Positions 13,117 to 24,614 of a stretch of DNA of 64,000 nt are shown here, piece after piece. This stretch comes from Paramecium octaurelia. Lineage: Eukaryota; Ciliophora; Oligohymenophorea; Peniculida; Parameciidae. The notes under the pieces are model-generated. The model had not been told where the DNA came from, ran no database searches, and saw only the letters and a list, made by a program, of their open reading frames with translations. The position numbers and the translations under genes are program-made. The DNA lies in NCBI GenBank assembly GCA_905182995.1, contig CAJJDP010000101.1:189099-253098 (forward strand), given 5' to 3'. The first letter of the stretch is position 1, and every line of letters starts with the position of its first letter.

Positions 13117-15546
13117 TCATAGACAACATTATAGATGTGCCAATCGTTTATGAATGTTCCCTTGATAAGTGTCTCCTATTAAATAAGCTAATTTATGGGC
13201 ATATTACACACAGGAAGGTACTCTAAATATTAATGATTCAATAAATACCTGACTGCTCCAGTCCAATTCTAATAATTAAAGCATTGATAATAAGTTAATT
13301 ACCAAAACAATTCTTCACTCCAATTCGTATTGTTCTCTAAAACTCTATAATGAGTGGGAGTGCAAGTGCCCTAAGTAACATATTGAGCAGTGATGAAATA
13401 ATCAAAATAAGATGATGTAATCTTGTCTGCGATGACACTCCCTGAAGGAGGATTGGAAAGCTACTATTTCTACTGATTTTACCCACCACCACCATTGATC
13501 ATGAAAAAACGATCATTGATTTTCTTATTGATCATAATAACAGCAAATTATGGATTGTAATTCTTATTGATACTCTTTATTGCATTCTTCATTTATTGTA
13601 TTTCAGTTTGTTTAAGTGCCTCAATCTAAGCATTTCCAACACCATCTCTAAATACAATGATGGTATCAGGAAGATACTTTCTGCCATTCCTTTCAAAATA
13701 AGCAGATATGGCTTCTACAATCACTCTTCCTACTTCTTGAGACATTTCCTAGCCTTCTCTCATAATGATTGGTTTAGCAAAAGTATTTAAACATTCTGAC
13801 TCCAAATAGGCAACAAAACCCATACAAGATTTCCGATTGGTTAACAGTTTATGATAGATATCGATGCCTACAATCATCGTTTTATCTGAAATGCCATTTG
13901 GTTTTGGGATGGCCCATAGAGGATTACCTAATTTCATACTCATTTATTAAGCTATTTTAGAAGCAACACTGGAAGGATTTTTGGTTTTTAAGAATTTGCT
14001 TAGAATGTTTTAATGGCTGATCCCTTGATCTTAAAAACAATACTTCTTGATATGTCCGTAGATCCTATCTTTATCTCTCTCATTAACAAAAGTGACTATC
14101 AATTAAGGAGGTTTGTCTCCAATTTCAGCAGTCAATCTCTACAACCAATTTTATATGTTGTTGTCTTTAAGCATAACAAAGTAGGGTTTCTCAATTCTGA
14201 TTCCTATTCTCTCTCCTTATTTTTATAATTCTGAAACTATAAAATCAATATCGTCATCATCATTCTTTCCTCTTGATTGATAGACCATAAACCAATCTTG
14301 AATGTGAGATCCTTAGAATACAGGATCTTTGATCATGAAGAATCCACTTTGATCAGTTTAGTATTCTTTATTACCCATATAAATTAGAGGAGCTTGAAGT
14401 TGAAATCCACAGACTTTCTAATCATCACTCAATTGAATATTCTATTTACTAAGTTGTTTTTTTAATTTCTGATAGAATCCATATATCTCATCATCTCTTT
14501 ATTGAGGTGTTAATTTAGTATATTTAGCAACACTTTGCATGCATCTTTAGTCACATCTTTAACGATCAGTCAAACCTGTCATAGTCAATAACTCAGGAAC
14601 TAAATAGGATATTTTATCTTGGTTTCTTTTATCTTTGAATACTAAAAGAGGTTGTTAGAGATCTTTGATTTAAATATTATATCTTTGTTTGTAGTATTCT
14701 TAATAAGTGATAGACTTCCCATCTTACAATTAGAATGAATGTACAGGAGAAAGACTGAAATCAATGTCATCTATTTTATATATTCTGCAATTCCCATAGG
14801 CTGCCAATACACTTAATCCAATCATTTCATTTTTGATATCTTGAATATTTCTAGTATTGAGACTTAAGATGAATTCTAAGGCATTCTGATCTCGAAGAAC
14901 TCTGGATGCAAAATCAATTTATAGAAATGGCATGCCTTGGTAGAACTAGAAGGATGTCTTGACTCCTCTCCATACTTTTAATCCATGTTCATTAATCTAC
15001 ATTATAGATTATATATATACTCTATTGCATTCAATATTTTTTGGATCATAAAATTTAGATTACCTACCTATCTCTATCATACCCATCTCCTTCAAAGATC
15101 TCTTAACTGCCACATTTATTGATTGTGTGACTGGATTCGTTGCTGTTTCTGATAGATCTGATAATGTGTACTCCTTCTTGTGTTATGCTATAACCACGTA
15201 TTCTAACTCTTAGAATGATGCCTTGGCTATCAAACGATCCTTAACATTGAAAGATGACCATATATTCTTGCCTCTTAACTAAAATCATCATAAAATTTAT
15301 TACTGTGAACTCTTACAATCCCTATATTTATAGATCCTTAGTTGCCAATCTAACTATTTCATCTCTCAACTTTCTAGCATCATCTGCTATTGGTGGATCA
15401 AAATCAACTGCGTAAATATTAATCGCTTGATTTTACTAAATAAACTTCATTGGAAAATGATTTGAAATCAGATTTATACGTCTGCTTATTTGTTCCAACC
15501 TTTATGATCTTGCAGGTCTCTTTGGTAAATCACTAATTTTTTACAT
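13117..15546 (-). CDS. Piwi-clade Argonaute (Ptiwi-type), complete, slicer residues intact
   Basis: Start ATG at 15546 (MQKISDLPKRPARS), stop TGA at 13119-13117. Introns of 25 nt (about 15295) and 26 nt (about 13230) leave 793 codons. Order: N domain (NHFPMKF, YAVDFDPPIADDARK), PAZ around residues 230-340 (VWRGVKTSFQFYQGMPFLQ, DFASRVLRDQNALEFI), MID, then PIWI. The PIWI domain keeps the catalytic Asp in VGIDIYH (about 13865), Asp in VFRDGVGNAQIEALK (about 13640) and His in TPTHYRVLEN (about 13345). The protein should therefore be able to cleave RNA guided by small RNA. In Paramecium, Ptiwi proteins work in scnRNA-guided DNA elimination, siRNA silencing or transgene silencing; which subfamily this is cannot be told here. 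A longer N-terminus is possible, but the next gene ends only 45 bases upstream. Confidence 0.93.
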
Positions 15547-15591
15547 AAATAATTTATTTGAATACTTGTCCCTCAAATAGCGAAATCTTAT

Positions 15592-16267
15592 TCAGGATTT
15601 TTTAAAATGGGTCAGTCTAATTTACTCTCCAAAATTCTCATCATAAGCGAATACTACATTATCTAATTCTAAAGGTAATTCATAATAGCATAAACAAGAA
15701 ATTTGACTATATAAGTATGTTATCCCATTTAATAACTACAACGAACATCTAATCAAATGTCATGCAAAGCAAATAAAATAGTTGGGTTGCTAGTAACTAA
15801 CTTCAAACAAATCAGATTGAAAATTATTATATTTAAAGGTAGACATCTACTTTATCAGGAAAGTAATCATCTTATACTTCCTTTTCTTTAATCGCCAAGT
15901 TATTATACCATCTAATATATCCTTTAATTCCATATATGCTTCCCAAGTATTTCTAGGTGCTTCCAAAATATGATTCTAGTCTAGGTATTAAAATTTCTAA
16001 ATAGATGGCTCCTCATGATCTGCCAAAAATGAATATGATACTACTATTGATATTTATTCTCTTATTTTAATTATGACTAAAATTGAATGTTGTTGAATTC
16101 TATTTCTCAGGTTCTAATCCTATCATAATCTACTTCATGTATTAAATAAATTATGTTGCTTTTCACTTACCCTTAAATTTATGCTTATAACTATTTCCAA
16201 TTGCAATTTTTTTATTTGCCAACAATCCTTGTATTACTATCTCAAACTAATATTTGATAGTTTCCAT
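15592..16267 (-). CDS. Unidentified protein gene, several introns, exon joins partly uncertain
   Basis: The frame opens at ATG 16267 (METIKYQFEIVIQGLL) and ends at TGA 15594-15592. Short introns of about 20 nt near 16170 and 16115 and about 23 nt near 15900 bring together convincing blocks: ISIVVSYSFLADHEEPSI, then FQYLDQNHILEAPRNTWEA, and at the end YYELPLELDNVVFAYDEN. The middle (about 15740-15880) can be read in two frames, and one reading holds an in-frame TGA, so the exact exon structure is unsettled. No signal peptide or catalytic motif is visible, and I do not recognise the family. It sits head to tail with the Piwi gene, 45 bases apart. Confidence 0.5.
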
Positions 16268-16626
16268 TCTAATACTGCTGATTACAATTTTTATATATGT
16301 TGCTCTTGGAACCTTATTTGATGTTTTTTAAGTCATTACTAAATTGAAAATATATATTAATTTTTTTTTTGTATTTTATTCATTCAAAGATCAAACTAAA
16401 TATTTGTTAAATCGTTGTGTTTGCCATTTACGAATTCTCGAATAATACAATTTGACTCCAAGACTTTGACAATTACAGATACTTATGCAAATTTAAATTA
16501 ATTACACCTTATATATCATAATATGACAATTTATAAGTCAGACTGATGCCTTTGATTGAATTACTTAATTCGTATCGAAAGAATTTTAAGAATTTCTTTG
16601 AACAAAATACTTAATTGATATAATTA
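16268..16626. promoter_or_regulatory. Divergent intergenic region
   Basis: About 360 bases separate a minus-strand gene starting at 16267 from the plus-strand Rab gene starting at 16627, so both promoters must lie here. The stretch is AT-rich with homopolymer T runs near 16363. I see no gene and no motif I can name. Confidence 0.5.
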
Positions 16627-17431
<805 letters not shown>

Positions 17432-17461
17432 TTGTTATGCATATATATAAAAATTAATATA

Positions 17462-18613
17462 ATGCAAACTGATTATTTTTCTTAAAGATCAGCCAATCAG
17501 AATAGTTAGAGTGCTAAGAATTTTATTTAACAAAATAGAGGGCCAAAAACTGCTCCACCAGCCATGTATTCAGTTCCTTGCATGAATTGCGAGAATTTAA
17601 TACCTATAAATGAGATCGATCTGCACACAATGAAATGTTTGAGTGTTTCAAAGAGTGTAACGGCAGTACTAAAATCGAATAGGATTCTAGATGAAATAAA
17701 TTTCAAGATTTCAAAGCTGAGAGATTCAATTTAACAATTAAATTCAAAGGAATCGAAATAAGAAATTAAAAAGTATTTAATCAGAGCAGACGAAATGTGT
17801 GAGCAAATATAGACAATACAAAACACAAATCAAATTGAATTACGAAAACTGTAGGATTTAAATTAAGAGTTAAGAACAATGACAGAATCTTACCGTGGTT
17901 CTTTAGCTATCGCATTATATCTAGAAAGATTGCATTCCTTAGGATTGTAAAAGCAAACCTAATTAGAAAAGGAGATACGCACTCCCCGAGTTGATATTCC
18001 GAAACCCAATAACAATAATATCAATAACAATAATTAAATGAATAGTAATTAACTAAGCAACAATTACAGTAGTTATAGTAGTGCATAATAGTTATCTACA
18101 TATCGCTTTTAATAACCTTCTGAATAGAGTAGAAATTCGCAATTGCCACCTCCATCCTAATTTTAGAATTCCCCATATGGAAGACCCACAATTATAACTA
18201 AATTCTCTGGTAGTTAAGATAGAAATTAATTGCATGATATGAAAAGTGAAATATTGACTAAGATATCAACATCCTAATTTGATGAAAGTGAAGCCAATCA
18301 AAATGATAGTGATCTTAATAACTCTAATCAATATAGTTAGCAATAAAGAATATTCTATTCTAAATGTTTAGCTTAGAAAACCAAATTACCCAATACTCAC
18401 CCATCCCAAAAAATACCTTTGTGTATACTTCATAAGGAGATGCTTCAAAGAAAGATTCCAAATTCAATGTGGGACAAATTCATCATGGATGCTTTGAATA
18501 ACCCCCATCAATACTTAGATATGAACAAAGTATGGAACACTCAAGGTTTGAAGAATCAATTAAGATCCATGACTCAAGAACACTAATTCAAGTAAAGAAT
18601 ACACAACATTTGA
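17462..18613 (+). CDS. Zinc-finger/coiled-coil protein, 383 aa, no introns
   Basis: A single exon of 384 codons runs from ATG 17462 (MQTDYFSQRSANQNS) to TGA 18611-18613. Near the N-terminus the segment PCMNCENLIPINEIDLHTMK, closed by a Cys, has the spacing C-x2-C-x11-H-x3-C of a small C2HC zinc knuckle, like those of ubiquitin-binding or TRAF-type fingers. A Leu/Lys/Glu-rich coiled coil of about 100 residues follows, then a Gln/Asn/Ser-rich disordered stretch and a conserved-looking C-terminus (IPLCILHKEMLQRKIPNSMW, then DKFIMDAL). The start lies 30 bases after the Rab stop. No enzyme motif is visible. A scaffold or adaptor role is a guess from the layout. Confidence 0.78.
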
Positions 18614-18738
18614 ACTCAAGCTTAAGTATATATTATAAATATATATTCTTAATTCATTCTTAAACAAGGGAGAGTATAATATTTTGATCTTTCTTTGATT
18701 AAATCCTAAATCATGAATTTTACCATATAAATAAATTG

Positions 18739-20234
18739 ATGCCTGTTAAAATGTTTCACATTAATAATAATTCAATGAGCGTAATCAGGGAAAATAACAA
18801 AAATAGAGGTAAAGTCTATCGTTGCTTTGCCATTTTTAACTGTGATAGATAAGAATTCACTCACATTTAAAAGCGACGATGCAGCAAGTCTTATGAGTCC
18901 TCCTCTCAAGACATCAGAAATTAAGCTGAACTTTGTTTCTCTACTCATTCCTTAGAACTAAGTTATAAGAATGGCTATTCAGAATGGTTCGGAATCTTAG
19001 ATTAACCATAAAGTAATCAAGTCTAACCATTTTATAGAGTGTTATTTCATATTCATGCTCTTTCCTCAAAGCAATATCTAATTAGTAAATGATGCCTTAA
19101 ATCAATTAATTAAATTAGTCTCATCCATACCTAATTACTACCACGTAAACATTTAAAGATAAATAGTTAACTTCTGAATAATTGGATCAACTAAAAAGAG
19201 CAGAAATAAGGAAACTGATAGATAAATTAGAAAATGAATACATTGAAAAAGATGGCATCATGGGTAATCCTTCAGATGATGAGTAAGCTGGTAGCAAGAT
19301 TTTGAATTTCAATCCTATTAAGTATAACTACATGCGTAATATAAGGTCAAATCCTCCAAGTACATTCAGATCAAACATTTAATAATAGCAATCCAAAAAT
19401 GACACAGTAAATATATCATCCTAATTAATAGAAAGAACTTATTTAGATATAAACTGTAGAGAAGGAATATCTTGAGTTCGGAGTTTATAGAGGATTTGCT
19501 ATCTTCAGTGTCAATTAATAAAAATTCATATTCTAACTTAGAAGAGGATCCAAATCAGCATTTTCGCAATCAATCAATAATATAGAGAAGTTATTAAAGA
19601 TAAATTCCAAATAACCTGAATAAAATTAGATTATCTTTGAAAAAATCAATTCCAGAGCAGAATGGCATGGGAAGTATCATAAAATTGATTGTACCTATTT
19701 TTTCTTTATTTAATAGAATGCTATTATTTGATTATGACTTATCAAAATGCTGACCAAGAGGAATGCCACACCACTTTAAAATTAGCCATAAGTAGATTTT
19801 CGAAAGATCGAAATTTTGTTTAATATTCTTAGTAAGAACTAAATGATAAATACCTTTGGGGTATCAGCAATCTGTTGAAATCTTCAGAAAAACATTATGA
19901 ATATGATCAAGGATATTTAGGTTAACCGAGTGATGATGAGATTGTACCTAAATTAGATATTCTAAAATAAAGGACTTTTGGCTTAACCAAAAATTATTCC
20001 TCTTTTTCAGCATCCAAAATGGAATTAATTTAAATGTAGATTCTGCCAAGAGCTCATTTAATGCAATTAGGAGAAACTGATTTAGATTCTCCTATTTAAA
20101 CAAAAGAAACCATTTTAACAAAGCTTGATCATTTTGAACCATTGGTTAATGATACAGAAGATATATTGTAATATGGTGTAATCACTTCTCTTGTTATTCT
20201 GTTAATTATTTTTGCATATTTGATATTAAAATGA
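18739..20234 (+). CDS. Tail-anchored protein with longin-like folds (tentative)
   Basis: The frame starts at ATG 18739 (MPVKMFHINNNSMSV) and ends at TGA 20232-20234 with a hydrophobic tail (GVITSLVILLIIFAYLILK), so the protein is probably C-terminally anchored with its bulk in the cytosol. Introns at about 19406 (25 nt) and 19692 (26 nt) are clear. Two segments resemble each other: VYRCFAIFNCDRQEF near the start and VYRGFAIFSVNQQKF at about 19477. The second is followed by YYLIMTYQNADQEECHTTL. The strand-rich N-terminal pattern plus tail anchor recalls SNARE-related longin proteins, but there is no SNARE coiled coil that I can see. Between about 19075 and 19165 the frame changes and I could not place a convincing intron. 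Confidence 0.6.
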
Positions 20235-20268
20235 AACATAATGATTATTGATATTTATAATATTCGTA

Positions 20269-20560
20269 ATGGAAACTACAGCAGCACTAACTACAAACAC
20301 AGTTAAATTAACAGGCAATCTCAAACCACTTGAGAAAGATATAGTTCAACTCCAATAATGAAATCATGAAAAAGAATCGAGAATAAGCCAAAGCAGATTT
20401 GCAAGCTAAATTTGATGAAGTTTATGAGTACTAATTAGTCTTATTAATTAATAGGAAAATAACTTAAACTAAACAGATATTTTTTAATTGGCTGTTGAAT
20501 TAAAAGAAAATACAATAATTATTAAAATTTATAATTTCATCTAAAAAATTTTAATGAGGA
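20269..20560 (+). pseudogene. Short gene fragment, frame disrupted
   Basis: ATG 20269 opens METTAALTTNTVKLTG and continues to KPLEKDIVQLQ, then hits TGA. One base over, NEIMKKNREQAKADLQAKFD, continuing with EVYEYQ, is a good helical protein segment. The two halves fit one small charged protein only if the frame shifts near 20360. The reading degenerates after about 20440, at the edge of the gene-poor stretch with retrotransposon pieces. This looks like a broken gene or a small gene with an intron I did not resolve. Confidence 0.35.
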
Positions 20561-20589
20561 TTCGAAACTAATCCTGAATCCAACAAATT

Positions 20590-20890
20590 TATTCACTAAT
20601 GGCGATCTTTCCTTTTCTATCAAAAACTAAAAAATTATAATTCTATTAAATAAAAAAAGCTCTTTAATAGAATCTTCAATTTCACCTAAGTAAATCTAAT
20701 AATTATCAGCCATATCTATACATTAATGATGTACATCATAATTTTATTAAAATTTTGGTGTCTAAAATTGTGAACCAATTCAATAACATTTAAACTCAAT
20801 TTATAATCTTCATTTGGTTTATCTGCAAAAGCATCAAAAAGAAATAAAAGGCTAATTCTTGAGAATCAAAAGATTATTATTAGAGTTGTA
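20590..20890 (-). pseudogene. Possible minus-strand gene remnant
   Basis: The minus strand shows two open blocks with normal protein composition: ADKPNEDYKLSLNVIELVHN, continuing FRHQNFNKIMM (about 20830-20735), and MADNYQIYLGEIEDSIKELF (about 20715-20655), in different frames. No intron of normal size joins them. I take this as a decayed gene fragment of unknown kind. Confidence 0.3.
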
Positions 20891-21559
20891 TATATAGAGA
20901 TATTTAAAAAAATTTATATATCAACTTCATGTTTACTACCCTAAGTTTGAATAATAATGCCATTTTTTTAGTATTAAGTAAGATTGTCAGAGGACAATAA
21001 AAATGATTATTAATTAATTAAAATGTAGAAATAATCAGATAATTAAAATTTGCTTGATAGGTATTGCTAAACTCAAAATATACTTATGAATTTAACTTAA
21101 ACTCAATATCTTAAAATATTCATCTAAAACAAACTGATTAAGAAAAACTTATCTGATAGTCTGGCCCTATATTAACAGAATAATCGCTTTTTAATTTGAA
21201 ATGATAATTATAAATTAGAATGAACCTCTATATCCTTAATGCATTCATTGAAGAAGTATTTTTCAAAGTAATGAAAAATAGGAATAATGGAAGAAAAATA
21301 GTGGAAATATCAAAGTGAAGATTGAATAATTTATATTTTAGATTTATGTCTTTAATTAAACAGATTTATATATTCATAAAAAATTTAGCCCGCATATTTT
21401 TGTTTACAGGAAGTGGAAGTGAAAAACTAATAATATTAGGATTGAACAAAATTTAAATAGTAATCAACTTATTTAGGTGGAGTGACAGAAGTTGCTCATA
21501 ATACTTTCAATTGAGGACCATTACAGATTTATACTTTCCAGAATTGAAGATGATTAGAA
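20891..21559. other. AT-rich gene-poor stretch
   Basis: Only short open segments occur here. The best is on the plus strand at about 21240-21420 (SNEKQEQWKKNSGNIKVKIE onward) and has no clear start or partner exon. I see no supported gene or RNA. Confidence 0.4.
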
Positions 21560-21589
21560 GAGAGAATAAAGTTTGATATCCTAATCTAG

Positions 21590-21960
21590 TTTGCGAACTA
21601 TATTTGCAACTTAATTGTTATTAACGGTTCTTTTGATGGTATTTAAGAAATGCAACAAGCGAGACCAATAATAAAGCTTAAACTATCACAGATTACAACA
21701 TAATTAATTAAAAACTAGTTGATTATAATGAGCGGAGACTTTAATAGTCAAAAATATTAATTTGAAACATTAATAGATCTAAATACCTGACACAATAACT
21801 TTTTTTCGAGGTATGTATTTAGAAAAGATAGAAATTGTAAACATCTCAAATATTAATAAGCTAAAAGTAATATTGAAAGAAAGGAATAAAAGCTCTAACA
21901 TTGACTCTTAGTGCCAATAATTGGAAATAGCTAAAGTAGGGAATATTTAAAGTATTTCTT
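21590..21960 (+). mobile_element. Decayed non-LTR (LINE) retrotransposon piece: AP-endonuclease region
   Basis: The plus strand reads LIKNQLIIMSGDFNSQKYQF followed by ETLIDLN around 21715-21790. The GDFNS core with a hydrophobic strand before it and a helix plus 'DLN' after it is the signature of the endonuclease/exonuclease/phosphatase fold at the start of LINE ORF2. The upstream CNLIVINGSFDGIQEM fits the preceding strand. TGA codons interrupt the frame soon after and I saw no reverse-transcriptase core nearby, so the copy is a fragment. A host nuclease of the same fold is less likely given the decay. Confidence 0.45.
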
Positions 21961-22399
21961 AATGCTAAATTCATAAAATTAGGAAGTTAAAGGATAGTTA
22001 TCGGGACGAATAAGCTGAATGATAAGATATAAAGCAATATCGTATGATGTTTATTCACACCAATTAATTACATTTTGCAAGCCAGCTTCTTTAAATATCT
22101 GGAACCAAAATAGCTTTTATTTCAATAAAGCTTGGCTGGGCTTGACTTGACTTGTCCCATTAAAGAAGGCATACTAAATATCATATATAGTAAAGAATTT
22201 AAGCCACTTGAGTGGAGGTTTAGGGAAAACTGATGCATTATTTAGAGGGAGGCATATTGAAAAATTAGACTGGATTCATCAGAGGTCTGGTCAGACAACT
22301 GTATATTTACATGATCATAGTACATGAACAAAGAGAAGAGTTAAACTGAGGCCTTTAGAGATACGCTTTGGATGAATCCTAAGTTAGAACTTAGCTATT

Positions 22400-22860
22400 G
22401 TAACCCAAGAGCAGATTGTCAATGAAACCTTAGCCCTAATAGGGGAATAAGAAGGGATAAAGAAAGATAAGAGTTTGAAACTAACAAACTCTCAGAAAGC
22501 TTCTCCAACATAGCCCTTAGTATGTGATCAATGTCTTAGGAACTATAAGAACATTAGATCATATAGACTTCACAAATACCAGGTCCATAATAAGTAAATT
22601 CCAGAGGGTTCCTCTCACTCCATATAAGGATAACCTCTAGTAAGTACTGTGCCAAAAAGTAAACCTTCTAATAGGCTTGACCAACGTATGTAGCCAAGAC
22701 AGGACGAACAAACACTCTCATTAGAACTAAGTCAAAATGATTGAGGAAACACTTTAGGGGAATATCATCCATGGTCGAAAGGCCAATAGCACTTTTAGTG
22801 CTCTTAATCCAGATACACCTAAGGGGAGTAGGAAGAAAGGAAAATGATTTGGTTTTTCAT
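22400..22860 (+). mobile_element. Decayed retrotransposon-type ORF with C2H2 zinc finger
   Basis: About 100 codons are open on the plus strand ending at TGA near 22741. They include LVCDQCLRNYKNIRSYRLHK followed by YQVH, a C2H2 finger with spacing C-x2-C-x12-H-x4-H. Lys/Arg/Pro/Ser-rich text follows. In the same frame after the stop the reading goes on as EETLQGNIIHGRKANSTFSA. Single degenerate C2H2 fingers in basic proteins are typical of non-LTR element proteins, and the endonuclease piece lies 600 bases upstream in the same direction. G+C is visibly higher here than around it. A host zinc-finger gene fragment is the alternative. Confidence 0.4.
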
Positions 22861-22924
22861 TTTTCAGAATTATTATTATCATTATTAGACAGCTTTGCTT
22901 TCCTACATACCCCCCTGAAGGATT

Positions 22925-23205
22925 GCCTGTAGGTCTTATAATTTAAGCCGAAAATCTTATTCGATTATATGCTAATAATTCACCTTACAATTATGAGGTT
23001 TGCATATATTCCTTATAAGTAGTATAAATTATTTAGGTTTTAGGAGTCTAGATCTTTTCATTTTGATTAATATATCAAAGATACTATTTGGTGTTGATTT
23101 TAGCATTCTGTTTTTCTGCTTTAAAGATATTCTTTATAGTTTTATGATATCATTGGCTGTTTGTATAGCTAATTCATTTACGCCTACTAAGGATTAATTG
23201 ATAAA
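22925..23205 (-). mobile_element. Minus-strand open segment, possible retrotransposon linker piece
   Basis: About 90 codons are open on the minus strand, containing VGVNELAIQTANDIIKLQRI and IFDILIKMKRSRLLKPK. The basic helical text resembles the linker between endonuclease and reverse transcriptase in jockey-like LINEs, but no RT motif (FADD box) is present. Its direction is opposite to the two pieces upstream, so if it belongs to the same family it is a separate insertion or an inverted part. Confidence 0.28.
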
Positions 23206-24614
23206 TATTCATTTTATTAAAACACATTAATTAATAAAAAAGAAACACTTAGAACAATAGAAAATACAGATATATTGAATTAATAACCTAATAGACCAAC
23301 ATAAGAATAATCGTAGAAAATTAATAAAAAGAAAGTTTAATAATTGAAGATAATTTCAACATAAATTAATTCTCAATTAGAAATATAATTTATATCTTTT
23401 CTTTTTTCCATATTATGTAAATCATCTATAAAATTAAAAATAAATTATCAAAGGTTAATAATACTTCAAAAATTCATATAAATCATCAATTAAAATAATT
23501 AATAAAGTTAAATAATTAGAAGCCTAATAATACCAAATCTTAATAATAATAAGGATTAGAAAATAATATTAAAGAATTCAATAATGATTATCTAGCTCAA
23601 GGAATCTTTTACTCCTTAATTAGTTCTTAGACAAATCATTTAATTTTTCTTCTCTAGATAATTTATCAAAGAGTTTATTTATTCATTACTCTACATGTCA
23701 TTAAACAATTCGTCATAAATATGAAAAGCTAGTTTACAAGTATATGTTTTATGTTAATCATTCTAAGTAGAATGCCAATGAAAATTTGAGATAAGAGTTG
23801 TACAATAAGTAATTGTTATAACTAAATAAGAAATAATTAGGAATCCTTTCAAACTTCTGTAATTTAATAGTCTATATTTGAAATCAATTATTTTTCTTAT
23901 TTAAGAGCAATAAGCAATCGTGGTATAATTAAAAGAAATTTACATTATGTTATGTCAAATTTAAGATTGTTGAGATGAGGCGATACGAAAAATGATATTA
24001 AATTGCATAATTGATATTTAACCTTAAACCATTAAATTTAAAATGCACCTCATTTAAACTTAGAGTACAATCAACAAAACAAATGTTGAAAAAGCTCTGA
24101 TATAATAAATAGAGACGAAGCATTAAAATTTTAATTAGCAAATAGCACATTTGTTGGATGGAAAAATAACAAAGCATAAATAATAACAAAAACAAGTTAA
24201 TTTTTCCTCTATCAATTTTTCAAACATCAAGAAAATACTCACTAATTGAGTGAAGGTTGAACAAATAAAAACATGCATAATTCTATAAGGATTTAAGGTC
24301 CAAAATTTACAATTTTTAGGCCTTTTGCTTCAGAAGATTGTGTATGTTTAAGAAGAAAGAAAAATTATTAAAAATTTTAACATAATTTATAATAAAATAC
24401 TAATTTACATATTTATTTTAGAATGAAAAATAGTGATTGTCATTTTTTTTAATGTCCAAATATCTAGACTTATTAAAGTTTCTTTTTGATAATCTGTGAG
24501 TGGTGTAATTATAATTGAATAAATGAAATGAAAAAGATTAAAAGTATGGTGATAACCTTTTGCTTTTTAAGCGAATAAGTTATGTAATCAACCTCATTAA
24601 TTAATTTAATATTT
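23206..24614. other. Gene-poor stretch before the giant surface-protein gene
   Basis: About 1.4 kb without a supported gene. The plus strand stays free of TGA from about 23230 to 23725, but the translation is low-complexity Ile/Lys/Asn/Gln and has no recognisable motif, as expected for very AT-rich DNA. The last few hundred bases must include the promoter of the gene starting at 24615. Confidence 0.4.

Noticed and set aside
23225-23725. Long TGA-free stretch on the plus strand
   Set aside because: The translation is low-complexity Ile/Lys/Asn/Gln with no motif; TGA is rare by chance in such AT-rich DNA.
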